The notes below the pieces were generated by a model. The model was not told the origin of the DNA. It searched no databases and saw nothing but the letters and a program-made list of their open reading frames with translations. DNA of 64,000 nucleotides from the NCBI GenBank assembly GCA_014905825.1, contig JACGCN010000010.1:372001-436000 (forward strand), given 5' to 3'. Every line of letters starts with the position of its first letter. Positions within the stretch are counted from its first letter, which is position 1. This document shows, in pieces, positions 11,293 through 22,987 of this stretch. The DNA is from Lyophyllum atratum. Lineage: Eukaryota > Basidiomycota > Agaricomycetes > Agaricales > Lyophyllaceae. The translations under genes and the position numbers were made by a program.

Positions 11293-11921
11293 GCGTTCAG
11301 GAGTATCGAGGTCTACCTTTCAGGGTATCGGCGATTCAGCAATAAGTATCATCGAGCAGTTCTATCTTGGTCTCCTGCGTATGTTGCATAATAATCTTGT
11401 TCAAGTGCGTCAATCTGGCCAGGAAGGAAAGGCCAGAGGCTTACAGGCAGTCTTCAGTATTGAGGGCAGTATGTTGCTATTTCTCGCAGCTTTGGAGTAT
11501 CCCGTTAGCAAATGCAGCCTCAATATATTGATGTTGACAGTATGTTTCTTTGACTTTTCTACTCGTGTCGGCATGATAGTTCTACCAAAATATTGATTAT
11601 TGAAGATCACTAGTTGAAAGCATCGGATAATCCCTACCTGGATTCCAACTATGTAGACCGCCCAGCTGGTGCCGCAGTAGTAAGTAGACGGGCTTAGGAC
11701 ACCTAGCAGGCAAGGAAACAGGGTGCCAAGTTGGCGAACGTGATGGAACGTCCAACGTCAATCCAACGTCGCGCTTTGGCAGCAAGAAGAGTGATGACGT
11801 AAGCCAACGCGTTTTGTTCAACTTGTTCTTGTGCTTGTACTTTCGAGTACGGGTGGCCCCTTGCACTGAACGCCTTCGAGGCTTCCTGGAACTATATTAT
11901 CACGCAGTGTGAGCTATAAAA
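11293..11921. other. Intergenic region upstream of ELYS-like gene
   Basis: No supported gene. Contains a nearby duplication of TCCAACGTC around 11750-11770. The sequence just before 11922 should be the promoter and leader of the ELYS-like gene. Confidence 0.4.
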
Positions 11922-14467
11922 ATGGTATGTTTTCTGCTCGAAGCAAGAATCAAATTACTGATTATTTGCGTGGAGGACGAGGAACTTGCTCGCACACCAC
12001 AGTATCTCCAATACTTCGACGTCTCGAACACTGGTTTCGCTTGGCGCGAACCTCGGCCAGACGAGATTGTGCGCAGACGAGCAGACATGGACGACAAGTT
12101 CATCTTTGACATCCTTCTAGCGTCGGGAGGCGTCGAGCAACCCGACGCGCTCTACCCGCCGAGGAACGTGGAAGATCTCCAGCTGTTACTGCTTGCTATC
12201 GAGGACTCCACATATGATATACTGAAGCAGGAGTGCTTGGTGTATTATTTGCTCAAGTGGCATCAAGATGGGAGAGAAGAGAGATTCCAGATTGAGCGGT
12301 GTATACCACCCCAGTTCACGAGTCTTGCGGACGCGTACTGGCATCTCGACACTGGCATAAACGTTCCGGTATGTTGTTTGCTATATTTCCTTGCTTAGAC
12401 TACTAAGGTATTTCTAGCGCGCTGTGTCCATACTCTCGGACAATCGTCTCAATAGAGAATTCGTGTCCAAGATCCTTCATGCCATATCCATTTCTCCGAA
12501 CCCTTCACCCCTCATCGTTCAATATGTTCGTACCGCGAAGCCTCTTCTTACGACACCTCAGGATGTGTGGACATATATGCTCGCTTTAGCGGATACCAGC
12601 TTCCTAGAAGCTTGGCGCTTCCAACGGACGTTCAACGAGACGGAGGAATTACGGAAGCAGCTCCTTGAAAAGCTACTCGAATGGTGTATCTCTCGTACGT
12701 CTTCGTCTTCATCACTTGCGCTCTCTCTTTTGACAGCCTTAAACAGCCGAGCCACGCCCTCAAGGCCTTTCCGCTCTTCTTTGCTTCCCACTATCCCCCT
12801 TCGAAGAGGACTTCCTACACAAATATGCCCTGGAACCACCAAAATCCCTCTCCAGACCATCCATCGCGATCTTACGAGACCTCATCTGTGTTCGTCTGAT
12901 CCAATCCGGCAAATACGCCGATGCCGTCAAAGTTGACCACCAATTCGCGTCGTCCACCCTTAACGAATCCAAAAGCAGCTCCCAAGAGCGGCGTAAGATG
13001 GTGCAGGATCTTTACGCTGCCCTGCCCCAGGCCGAACGCACTATGCTTGATGCAGAACTCGAGAGACTCACGCAGGGCCAACAGACAAAACCCACCATCA
13101 ATGGCGTCCCTTCTAAACCTAAGACAACGACTACCACCACGACCAGCCCCAACAAGGCGACTGATGCCAGCATGTCCCAATCATGGGAAGAAATCCAACG
13201 ACCTCTCCCGTCGCAATTGCTAGGCGACGCCCATACCGGTGCTTCCTCAGCCTCGCCATTCCGCGACACCCACCCACCCGTAATACCCCTCTCCGAACGT
13301 TCCGGCGCCCCCCGCTTCGGTGGGCCCATCCTCGGCGCCTCTACGTCCACTTCCACATCCACCGCGGCCCCTATCCTCCCCATTTCCAAGCTCACTACAA
13401 ACGGCACCGGGATCGGCCACAGCGCCCTCTCGTCATCGCAAAGCTTTACTCTGTCCTCGACCACTGCGCGGCCCCGCGCCTCCCTTGGCCGGACCAACCC
13501 CCCGCAGTTCTTCCCTGGTACAAGTACAAAGGGCACAAGCCAGTTCACCACGTCGCAGTCCCAGCCGTCGACGTTTGCGTTCAGCCCAGCCTCGCGCAAA
13601 CCGAACGCGTTCTACAAGCCCCCGCCTGGTAAACCACAAGGCGTCAAGCGGCCCTTTGACGTCGTATCGGACGAGCCTCCGCCTGGGCGGAGCATGGATG
13701 TGGACAGCATCGCTGATGAAGAGGAACACATGGACGTGGAGCGTGAAGCGGATAAACACACCGACGAGGACGCGCGAAGCGATCTTGAGGAGAACGGGAC
13801 ACAGGACGAGCGCCAGGGCGCCGACCTCGGCTTCTCAGTCTTCGGAAACGGCCCCGGGCCTAGACACGCGGAGCACCCGAAACCGGCCCCAAAGTCGAGG
13901 AGCAGTCGTTCTGCTGCTGCTGCTGCACCTCCCCCACAGAAGGCGGGCAGACGCGTACCCCCCGGTGCTTTCATGTCAGAAGACGAAGACGGGGAGGACG
14001 AGCTGGCTCTCCTACCTGCCCCCGCCCCACCCCCCTCGCGCACCCGAACCTCTGCGCGCCAGGGCCCCACCAAAGCCGCCGGGCCGTCACGGAGCAAACG
14101 GGCCAAACGTGTGCGGACCGAAGATTTGGGCAGGAGTTTGCCTGGGTCTCTTATGGACGAGGAGGAGGATGGGGATGGGGATGAGGAAGCAGAGGACGAG
14201 GAGGCTGACTATGTCGCGCCGTTGAGGCAGGCGTCGCCGCCGCGTAGGGCTGCGAGAAGGGTACGGTCGACGACACCTGTTTCGGATATGGGCGATGACG
14301 AGGGGGTGCAAACTAGGAGACGGTCGACGAGGCTTTCTACAACGGGTAGCATTGGAGCGGGAATGGAGTCGTCACCACCGAAGAAGGCTGCGGGGGCAGG
14401 AGCTGGGAAGGGGAGAAAAAGCGCCAGGACGCCTGCCGGTGGGGCGGCGAAAAAGAAACGTCAGTGA
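11922..14467 (+). CDS. ELYS-like domain protein (nuclear pore assembly)
   Basis: Three exons (11922-12368, 12418-12694, 12747-14467) join in frame to 814 residues. The first 370 or so are helical and match the ELYS-like domain, whose vertebrate namesake (AHCTF1/MEL-28) seeds nuclear pores on chromatin. Visible pieces are YYLLKWHQDGREERF, FTSLADAYWHLDTG, EAWRFQRTF and IQSGKYADAVKVDHQF. The rest is disordered: Ser/Thr/Pro-rich, then acidic runs alternating with basic clusters (RSKRAKRVR, RRSTRL, a C-terminal KKKRQ), which would suit nuclear import and DNA contact. The third acceptor is after AAACAG at 12746. An earlier CAG acceptor would put the helical domain out of frame. The N-terminal 15 residues are weakly supported. 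Role is inferred from the family. Confidence 0.8.
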
Positions 14468-14888
14468 TAGGGGTGTGGGGAGGTTGAGGCTTCGGTTGGT
14501 TGATTGAGGGATTGTGTCCGCCATGCTGCTCATTGCGATGGTATATATCAGCTATCTAAATAATGTCTCCTCATGCACTGTCATGATCTCTACATAGTGA
14601 TGCTCGATGCACCAATCTTGATCTACAAGGAGCTAAGTAGTGGGAAAGACGCTTTCCTGTGCCTCAACTTGTGCCTAATTCTAGCTCTGGATGAGGAGTC
14701 ATAGACAACAAGGACTTGACCAGAGTTCTTACAGGACACAAATTCACCATGGCTTGGAAAGACCTTCGGAGGAGGGTGGACGTGCGCAGTGCCATGATGG
14801 CGGGGTAGCAATAGATCTGATCTACAATAACTCAACAATAACTGGAAATAATCGCAGGACATATTCCCTAATCTCCAGAAAACCAACA
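14468..14888. other. Convergent 3' flanks
   Basis: Lies between the stops of the ELYS-like gene and ATP10. No gene seen; presumably 3' UTRs. Confidence 0.5.
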
Positions 14889-16029
14889 TTAAACCGGTAG
14901 AGAGGTCGGTGCATCCGCAGAGTCACCACTCTGCTGCTCCTCGCTCCCCTTCTGCTTCTTCTTTCCCGCACCCGCATGCATCCCCGTCGTCTTCTCTGCC
15001 CTCTTTAACAGCACCCCCGTACACGTCTCCAGCGACATTGCCTCCTCCGGCGTCGCGTCCGCACACCCTCCCCACCGGATCTTTAAATTCTCGTCGATCA
15101 AATACACGTATCCCACCTTGCTGTTCGTCATCCCCAGCGGGTCTCGAACGTACTCGACGTTCTGGCTGGAGACGAGGTATGTGGGCTGTAGGTGCGCGGG
15201 GACGACGCCGCGGAGGGAGTTGATGTAGAGCTTGACGAGGAGGGATTTGAGGAGGTTCTCTTGGAGGTTGACTTGGATGTATTGGAAGAGCGGGTGGGAG
15301 GCGTAGCGGGTGATGGTGGGGTCCACGAAACCTTTCACGTGGACCTGTGTGGATTGTTTAGTTTTGACGGATGAGGGCGCAGCGAGAAACGGACGTACTT
15401 CTGACATTCTGGTGCCGAGCATGGCGAGAACGGTTATGCGGCCGTAGCACATTGTGGTGGTATTCTTTTCTTCGCTCGTATCGATGCTCTTGCCCTTCAT
15501 ATTAGGCAGATACAGTGCTTTCTGGTCGATCATGTCAGGTCCCTATCCTCGTGGCGACTAAAGTATGGAGGTACGCACGTCTTCGCGAATGAGAGCCTTG
15601 TTAGCGATCCAAGTTTTTCCGCCATGTTTCCTGGTCATGTTCATGTCATAATAGTAGCCCTTCCCCACTTCCTTGATCCTGGACAAACCGAGTGAGGATG
15701 TACTTCGGCATAGACCCGGAAACAACGCACAGATGCCGTCTTTGTGCCATTCTTGCGCCACTGTCCGTGATCAATTCTTTCATTTTTTGTGTCTGAGTTT
15801 TCAAGAGAGTCGTAGGTCGTTCCGTCACGCCCAAAGGCCTCGCAAGAGGCCCCAGTTCTCCTGGCTTGACGTCTGGACCTTCAATTTCGCGCTGAAGACG
15901 CGCTTGACTGTCGGAACCCGGTTCATCTTGATTTCGCCGACTGGTAGAGCAAAAGGAACGTCGAAGAGAAAGCAGATGCTCCTGGTATCGCGAGACACTT
16001 CGAACAGGCCACGAAGCAAGAAAAGACAT
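14889..16029 (-). CDS. ATP10: Mitochondrial ATP synthase assembly factor Atp10
   Basis: Inner-membrane-associated chaperone that helps subunit 6 (Atp6) join the Fo sector of ATP synthase. Four exons (15731-16029, 15579-15678, 15399-15521, 14889-15344) join in frame to 325 residues. The N-terminus is a typical mitochondrial presequence: positive, hydroxylated, no acids, with SLRRSFCSTSRR. Family blocks follow in order: RPLGVTERPTT, MAQRRHLIKEVGKGYY, RKHGGKTWIANKALIRED, SRIN-type middle, and the conserved PLGMTNSKVGYVYLIDENLK. The tail after about residue 290 is Lys/Ser-rich and not conserved. The first-intron donor is GTGCGT after CGGCATCT; a closer GT would break the RHLIKE block. The ATG at 16029 starts the presequence. 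It faces histone H2A across 212 bp. Confidence 0.9.
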
Positions 16030-16241
16030 GATAACCAACGTTATTTTCAGGCCTAAAACGGTTTACCTTGAATTACGTAATGTATATGCCACAAGCACGA
16101 TCATCACGTGGAAAAATAAACAGATGCACATAAATTGTCGCGTCCGTGCAAAGTTTGTTTATTCATCTCTCTTGCTCCTCAACCACTACCATCGGCCACT
16201 TCCCCCGTTGTAAATCTTGTACAAAGTAATCCATTATCATA
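16030..16241. promoter_or_regulatory. Bidirectional promoter, ATP10 / histone H2A
   Basis: Only 212 bp separate the two start codons, which face away from each other. Both promoters and 5' leaders must fit here. The segment is AT-rich in the middle. No canonical TATA box is obvious on either strand. Confidence 0.6.
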
Positions 16242-16993
16242 ATGGTATGTTCTACGCTCATGTCTGCGTTTTTCCCTGGTCGCTGACGCTCGTACTCCCT
16301 CAGAGCGGCAAAGGTGTGTTTCGGCGAAGATAGTGCGCCAATATCGATTCTGACGCACCGATCACAGGAAAATCTGGCAAATCCGCTACGGGAGGAAAGG
16401 CTGGCGCTGAAGGCAAGTCGCAATCACGCTCAGCGAAGGCGGGTCTCCAGTTCCCCGTCGGTCGTGTCCATCGTCTCTTGAAGAAGGGCAACTACGCTCA
16501 GCGTGTCGGTGCTGGAGCTCCAGGTGCGTCATATCTCATCGTCGTTCTGTAATCCTTGAGGATCTGACGCGTCATGTCATGTAGTATACCTCGCTGCCGT
16601 CCTCGAGTACCTCGCGGCTGAGATCCTGGAACTCGCTGGCAATGCTGCCCGTGATAACAAGAAGCAGCGTATCGTCCCCCGTCACTTGCAACTGGCCATC
16701 CGGAACGATGAGGAGTGCGTATTCATCATCTCACTATTCCCACCAGTGCTCATCGGTCGCTCTAGGCTGAACAGGCTCCTCGGCGACGTCGTCATCTCCC
16801 AGGGTGGTGTCGTGCCACACATTGCCGCAGTACGTCCCCTTGCCTGACGCATTAATCTATCGACCGCTGACATCCCGCCTCCAGGAACTCTTGCCCAGCA
16901 AGTCGAGGTGTGTATCGTCTCTCACTCCTCGGTGTTCGCTATCCTCATCATGTTCTCCTTCACAGCAAAGGCAAAAAGGACGTGGAAGAGTAA
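16242..16993 (+). CDS. Histone H2A
   Basis: Core nucleosome histone. Seven exons (16242-16244, 16304-16313, 16368-16523, 16585-16714, 16766-16829, 16885-16907, 16966-16993) give 137 residues. The start begins [14 protein letters not shown]. The histone fold is fully conserved: [65 protein letters not shown]. Exon 1 is only the ATG and exon 2 is 10 bp, which is why ordinary ORF scans miss the gene. The tail ends [10 protein letters not shown] and lacks the SQE/SQD damage-phosphorylation motif common in fungal H2A. The helix and acidic-patch residues fit canonical H2A rather than H2A.Z. No H2B partner lies next to it in this window. Confidence 0.93.
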
Positions 16994-17919
16994 ACGAACC
17001 CTCTCCCGCTCTCTATCTATTTGTGCCCGTTTTTATTATCATTAGTCTTATTGTATTCTGTAGTGTGCGTCGTGTAAGTTTTTTTGAGGCGTCCATCTCT
17101 TGACTCCTGTGAGGAGTTGTGAGACTTTGTTGAAGGCTGTAAATAAGTGTCAAGAACGCGTGCTCCCTTTTCAACCGGGACGCGTTTTGCTCGTGACCAC
17201 GTTAGGCCACAGCCTGGCAGTGGTGTGCAACGTTGATCAGAACCTGTTCTCTCGTCGCTAGGACACATGGTGATGATGACTCGGAGCTATATCTTTGGTA
17301 CATCCGCCGACACAGCTATAGATTATAGATCACGAAGGGAACAAAGCGCGATGCCTCCAACACGACACCACGAGCGTATACAAGCCCATTGCGTGGGCGG
17401 TATACTTTTGATATTTATTCGTAGTACAGGAGTTATTTTACCTTCTTGATCTGTACATGTCCTTCCAGGATCATTATGAGATGAACGTACTCTCCGAGGC
17501 ACGAGGAGGGAGTTCATGGCAGGCTTGACTTAACAATCCAGCATAACACTGTCTTCAGGATAACACTAATGGATTGTCCGAGGGTCTGATCAAGGGGATG
17601 TACCATGAGACTTGGATTGACTTGCTTGGTCAAAAACAGCCCAGCGATAGTCATGCCCTTTGAGTCGAGAACCATGTGGCGTGATCCATCATCGTTCACA
17701 CTGACAGTCACACAAGTCCCCCTCTTCTGCCGTTCCTTCGACTACGAGACGGAATTCGGATACCGAGAGAAGAGATATACGAGCGCATCACTGGCGACCT
17801 CCTGTTGATTCACGAAGATAACAGGAGGTAGCAAAGCCGGTTGGAGAGATGTGCCAGTGTTTCGCGTTCGCGGACATTCCTCGGTGGATGGCGTTTAAGG
17901 AGTGGTGACCAGGCTAAGG
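16994..17919. other. Region downstream of H2A, no supported gene
   Basis: A minus-strand open stretch at about 17514-17711 (includes DDGSRHMVLDSKGMTIAGLF) reads protein-like but has no ATG. It might be a further exon of, or a neighbour to, the small gene at 17920-18411. Not assigned. Confidence 0.35.
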
Positions 17920-18411
17920 TCAAGATCTCGTCACTGTGCCGACTCCCCACAGTGCAGGGTCATCCAAGTCATCGTAACCATTGGAAGTTGTAGCGCCCAG
18001 AACGGCGTTTCGGTCAAGGGTACTGAGGAGTTCCTCAGCCTTCACCCCGTCATCGGCCTTGACAACATGAAGGATATTCTCCTGGCCGGGCAAAGGTATC
18101 GCCGCAAATAAGGATTCACCGTCGAAGCGATGCTCCTTTCCAAGAAGAAGCACCATCCACACGTATATGTACGGCTTCCGCGCAGAGAGTTCCTCTATAT
18201 TGTCAGGACTTTCGAAGAGCTGCTTCCAACAAAATCCAGATCCGGGTGCGATGCGGATGGTCCTCGATTTATATTCAGGCATTTTCTCTCCAAGTAGAAG
18301 TATGTTAGCACGTCATGTAGACAACGCTCGTGAACGCTCACCAAGGAAATTCAGGCAGTTCGAGGTTGTTACTTGTGAACGAGATTGGGAGTGTTTTACA
18401 TGATTGTGCAT
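17920..18411 (-). CDS. Small hypothetical protein
   Basis: Unrecognised. Two exons (18342-18411, 17920-18287) with a GTGAGC donor and an AG acceptor join in frame to 145 residues. The product is soluble, with no signal peptide or membrane segment. Its middle is moderately hydrophobic (KPYIYVWMVLLLGKEHRF), and later it has the run LDRNAVLGATTSNGYDDL. It sits head to head with the F-box gene, about 86 bp apart, so the two may share a promoter. Support is the clean splice junction with frame continuity and the ATG in the first exon. No family match from memory. The 3' end could extend through another intron. Confidence 0.4.
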
Positions 18412-18497
18412 GCGTGGGAAACATCACTACTCATACTTCTCGATGATCATCGATCATTGTCCGTCTGTAAACTTCTCCATACCCCTCGAACTAAAGC

Positions 18498-20244
18498 ATG
18501 ATGAGCGGTATGAGATCTCACTACCTTTTTGTGTGATTTTTGATATACGTCTTTATAAGATTTGGCCTCCCACTTCATCGGCCCCAGTGGTGATGAAGCC
18601 TCCGCATTCAGTATCGCTGAAGTGAGAGCAAATGCTTGTGCATATATTCTGTCCGAAATTTCTTCTTCTGAAGCGGTGACGTGCCTTTGGAAACGCCGTC
18701 TCAACGCCCTTGCTCTCGTCTCACGTCTTCCACCAGAAATCCTAGGGACAATCTTCAAACACGTGGCGTCGGGAGCCACAAAGCGCGCAAGGCTTGGATG
18801 GATTTGTGTCTCTCACGTATGCTCGTATTGGCGTTCAGCTGCCCTAGACTGCCCCGATCTCTGGTCTGACATACCATTTACGCATTTGTCTTGGGCAGCC
18901 GAAATGGTTCAACGCTCGAAAATGGCGCCTTTGAGAGTCGCAGTCGCGTTCCGCCGTAATTCCGATACTGGAAAAATATCGCAGCGCAAGGCTCAAGCTG
19001 TCCACTCAGTGTTGAGCCAAGTTTTGACCCAGACGTCCCGTATCAAGGAACTTTCAATTTCTCAATCTGTTCATTGGAGCCATACGGTGTTCATGGAGCT
19101 GATCGAACTCCTCGACGCTCCCGCTCCCCTTCTGGAAAAATTCGATATCTCCTTCGGCGCAAAGGACCCGGGGGGTCGACTGCCCGATGGCCTGTTAGCA
19201 AGCCCATCTCGATTAATCCACCTCAGACTGTCCAGATGTGGGATTACATGGCAAGGACTGGTTTTCAGCAACCTCAAGACACTCAGAATTCTTAATATTC
19301 CAAACGCCATGCATCCCACGATGAACCAGTTCCTTACCGCGCTGTCTGAAATGCCCTCCCTCGAAATCCTTGTATTTTGTTCAAGCTTCGCTCCCCCCGA
19401 TATCGCGCATACAGCGTCCCAGACCACTGCCACGCTTCCATGCCTTCGCTCTCTCCAAGTTGATAGTGATTTCGGGGAATGTGCGGTCCTCCTTGATTGC
19501 CTCACCTACCCCAAGAATATCCAGGTCCAGGTCAAATGCAGGGTCTTCAATAGCGATATACAATCTGCGAGCCGTCCTTCTCTCATCAGAAGGCTAGCTG
19601 CAAAGCTCATCGATGGGATCGATGGTCAGATCCGTTCTCTAGCGGTGAAGGAGTGTCGTATCAAGTGTTGGAGGTCGCCTAACGTCGTGCTGGATGATCC
19701 AGAGATTTCCCCTACATTTAGCGTCCAGTTGGGCATTTTTTCAACTCTGGCAGAAGAATTCCTGAACCTACTTCCTATTGACCGACTGTCGGCACTGGAG
19801 GTTATGGACACCAACCTCTCCCATGCAACGTGGTTAAACCTTGGTAGGCTCAGCCAGTTGCAGACCCTCCGTGTTGGCTCGCAAACCGAGACGGCAGTCC
19901 TCGATACACTTTCTCATGGGATATCATGCTTCGCGGGAGAGTCGGCTGGAGTTGAACAGCCCGTCGTCATGAATGATCCCATGTTCAGTGCTCTGAGCAA
20001 CCTTATAATCACTTACTGGACCTTCGATGGCCTTTCTACCATTGCCGGCCCGTCGCTCATGGTCAAACTGGCAGAATGTTTGGAGCTGAGGAACGATGCA
20101 GGGCTACGGCTCCATTATTTGAGGGTGGAGGATTGTCCATACATCGACGAGGAAGATATCGATATGGATTGCTTCGAAAACCTTGTTGACATTTTTAGAT
20201 TTTCAAGGTATGATGGGTATGAAGACTCCGAATCCACGGAGTGA
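18498..20244 (+). CDS. F-box-like protein of agaricomycete type
   Basis: Likely substrate-recognition subunit of an SCF ubiquitin ligase. Exon 1 (18498-18507) encodes MMS plus one base; exon 2 is 18560-20244; the product is 564 residues. An N-terminal helical segment precedes the F-box, with LPPEILGTIFKHV and WICVSHVCSYWRSAALDCPDLWSDI, at about residues 55-105. The rest has leucine-rich-repeat-like periodicity (LIHLRLSRCGITWQGL, FSNLKTLRILNIPNA, LSQLQTLRVGS). Mushroom genomes hold large families of such genes, usually single-exon or nearly so. The long ORF alone has no usable ATG; the 10-bp first exon with a GTATGA donor supplies one in frame. Target unknown. Confidence 0.82.
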
Positions 20245-20972
20245 TCGAATCAGCCAAATTTTCAAGTCACCCAGAGCACTCCACACTGAGTATTCTAGGA
20301 GACTGCTAACTTACTACGTATTCCCCGCAGTAGGAAGGTGCCCAGTTCAGACACAGATTCCTGAATACATCAATTTACGCCGTTCCCCCCTTCGCGACAG
20401 GTAGACTAAGGGGCATCACATTGACGCCGGTATGTGCTAGCCAAGCACTTGCCTTCACTTGCAAGATGTTCGATGAGAATACTTAATCGAAGACGAGTAT
20501 TCAACGTTACAACATCAGGCATATTGTAATCGCCCAGAGTGGAGTGAAAAGCTATGCCATCATCGACATGAGGAGAAAAAGACCCAGGCAATGTCGAAGT
20601 GGAGCAGTGCAATGCAGTGAAGGGTTGGAAGACACAAGAAGCCCGAGTACCCGAGGGTGTCAATATGACGAGTGAGAACAAACTCAAGGTGATGGTCAGA
20701 TCGACTCTACCGCAACGGTCGAGATTTCGTTTACAGCTGTTGGTTTTTGTGGACTTTCGTCAACTCAAATTAAATGCTATAGCCAAACAACCTCCCACGA
20801 AATTCTTGCTTCCGCCCTGCATATCACTATGTAACAGTAAGAGCAGATGAAATGAAGGGCGTCGAGTACGATGCTTCCCTACTTCAAATCATAGCTACCT
20901 CTCTATCTCCGGCGAAGGTGTGTCGTCATATACATGTGTCGATCAGCCTATGTTCTTCCCTGTACGTTACGA

Positions 20973-21002
20973 TGACATGCGTTGACATTCGCTGACATAC
21001 GC
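20973..21002. repeat. 10-bp tandem repeat, three units
   Basis: Three consecutive units of the form TGACATNCGY, followed by the start of a fourth (TGAC). Seen directly; function unknown. Confidence 0.75.
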
Positions 21003-21972
21003 TGACGAAAAGATGAAGTTCTTTAGCACGGAAGGAACCTCATCCCGACCTTGCCTGATTGTATCAAGGTCATATTTCCCAGCTTTGCAGGCATCGATCG
21101 CCCTTCCACGGGCATTCTTGACCTTCACCTTGTCGATCTCTTGACCCAAAGCTTGCCAGAAAAATAATGCAGGTATACATAATTTCCTGAAAAGCCCTCT
21201 CGGATTTATGCTCGCTTTGAGACGTAGAACGTAGGTGCACACTGCCTTGAGGAAAAGGGTGCGTCATCCTTAACAATTCGAAATCTTGACTTCCACCCTT
21301 CCACAACGGTTTTCCAGACTCTGTCATAACGATCCGACGTTGACAGATTATCCCTTTGGTGCAGGTTGGCGCAGCTGTCAAAAGGCAGGACATAAGCGCT
21401 CTTCCACCGCTGCCGTGCGTGCACTCGGAGAGAGAGCACTTTCACGGGCGGCTCCGTACTTCTGGGGATTCTCCCTTCACGTCTTGGATTCTCTCGGATA
21501 CCCTCTCTGTGTCTATCTCAATTTGCGAGGTTTTGCAATGCTTCAACGGACATACCGTCGATTTCGCGAGGTGGCAGGTCCGCGGGGTTGTGCGACCGTT
21601 ACAGCACGTCCTTCCCTCACTCTCCAGTGACCATGATATCATGGTGATATCATGCTTGGCTTCTCAATGATCGTGGCGTCTTTTGAAGGCCGCACCGCCA
21701 TTCATTTACGTTGTTCTATCGTATCAATGTCTTGTGCGCATACGAGATTTGCAGGGATGGACACCTGTCCATCAGACGCATCGTCTTCCATTTACTTCAA
21801 GAATCGCCATTGTGTAGGCTCTTATGTTCCGTCCCTTCATGTTGCACTGCCCACTCCACTTCGACACCCTTCAAACGTTTCCCCAAGTCTCATGGCGTAG
21901 CTTCCAGCTCCACCCTCGTCAACTCGACTATCAATGAATGTCCTTTTTGATAAACCCTCCTTGTCTCGCACG

Positions 21973-21980
21973 TATAAAAG
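21973..21980 (+). promoter_or_regulatory. TATA box of hydrophobin gene
   Basis: TATAAAAG lies about 70 bp upstream of the hydrophobin ATG (22051), a usual distance for a strongly expressed fungal gene. Confidence 0.7.
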
Positions 21981-22050
21981 GGCCAGCATTCGCAAAGTAC
22001 ATCCTCACCGAACACCACTACTCGTCGTTCAGTAAATCTCTTCTTCCAAC

Positions 22051-22512
22051 ATGCAGTTCAAATCCTCCGTCCTTGTCTTCGCCAGTCTCGCCACCCTTGC
22101 AGCTGCCACACCGACTCGTCGGACCGAACCCGCACCCGCCAGCCAGTGCAACACCGGCCCCGTCCAGTGCTGCAACACCCTCCAGGTCGCCACAAGCGAC
22201 CCCGCCGCCGGACTCCTCGCCCTCTTGGGCATCGTCGTCCAGGACGTCACCGCCCTCGTCGGTGTCACCTGCTCGCCCATCAGCGTCCTTAGCGGGGGAG
22301 GCAACTCTTGGTCAGTCCGCAACTAGCCCGTGTTTTGTGCCAACGACTGATGAAGTCGATCATGATAGCACTGGTCAACCCGCCTGCTGCGCGTACAACA
22401 GCTTCTGTAAGACGATCTTGACGGGTACATCCCTCTCTATACTCCTTTCTAACTTGTCCCTGCAGATGGCGTCGTTGCGCTCGGATGCAGCCCTGTCAAT
22501 TTGAGCTTGTAG
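22051..22512 (+). CDS. Class I hydrophobin
   Basis: Small secreted protein that self-assembles at air-water interfaces and coats aerial hyphae, spores or fruit-body surfaces. Three exons (22051-22310, 22369-22406, 22466-22512) give 114 residues. A signal peptide ([20 protein letters not shown]) is followed by the eight-cysteine pattern C-X6-CC-X32-C-X12-C-X5-CC-X12-C, ending GCSPVNLSL. The long third spacing marks class I. The fifth cysteine codon is created by the splice between exons 1 and 2, which confirms that junction. A good TATA box lies upstream. All eight cysteines are present, so the protein should be functional. Confidence 0.95.
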
Positions 22513-22987
22513 GAGGAAGACGAGTCGGTACTTGAGGCATTTGTCATGGTGCTCTAGTAATGTGACGGTCATGATACGATTACGGACAATTTGATGCCTT
22601 TATGTTCGAAGATTGGGGAGAGCTTAAGTCTACCCGAGTACAAGAGTCTGCTCGATGCTTCGAGTCATTGCCTGCTATTGGAAGGCTCTATTTCGACGTC
22701 TACACGCCTTGTTCGCTGGTAAACTAGGTATGCATAACAAAAAATACAAATTCAAGATGCAGAGAGAGATTTGGAGATTCAAGATGAAGCGATGCAGGAG
22801 AACAGAACGATTGGCAAGAAAATCGGATGGTAGTGGTACTAACTAGTATTACACTAGGGCGGGTTGGTCTAATTCCATGTGCAGAGCATGTGTGAGGACG
22901 AGTGTGTGTGACGGGGATGTGATGAGGGATCATGGTTTGTGTGAAAAGGCGGCCATGTTCGTGGTTATGGGTGTGTTATGGTTCTGA
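22513..22987. other. Convergent 3' flanks of hydrophobin and carrier genes
   Basis: No gene seen. A purine-rich stretch (about 22740-22810) has no coding support. Confidence 0.5.

Larger units (their letters stand above)
20245..22050. other. 1.8 kb region without a supported gene
   Basis: Short ORFs only. A minus-strand stretch at about 20967-21242 (includes FWQALGQEIDKVKVKNARGR) is the most protein-like. It ends over a small tandem repeat and I could not join it to other exons. A 12-bp palindrome CATGATATCATG lies near 21631. The right end is the hydrophobin promoter. Confidence 0.4.

Noticed and set aside
13012..14225. Several long ORFs on the minus strand and in other plus frames over the ELYS-like gene
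   Set aside because: They lie opposite or out of frame with a GC-rich, low-complexity coding exon and are its shadows.
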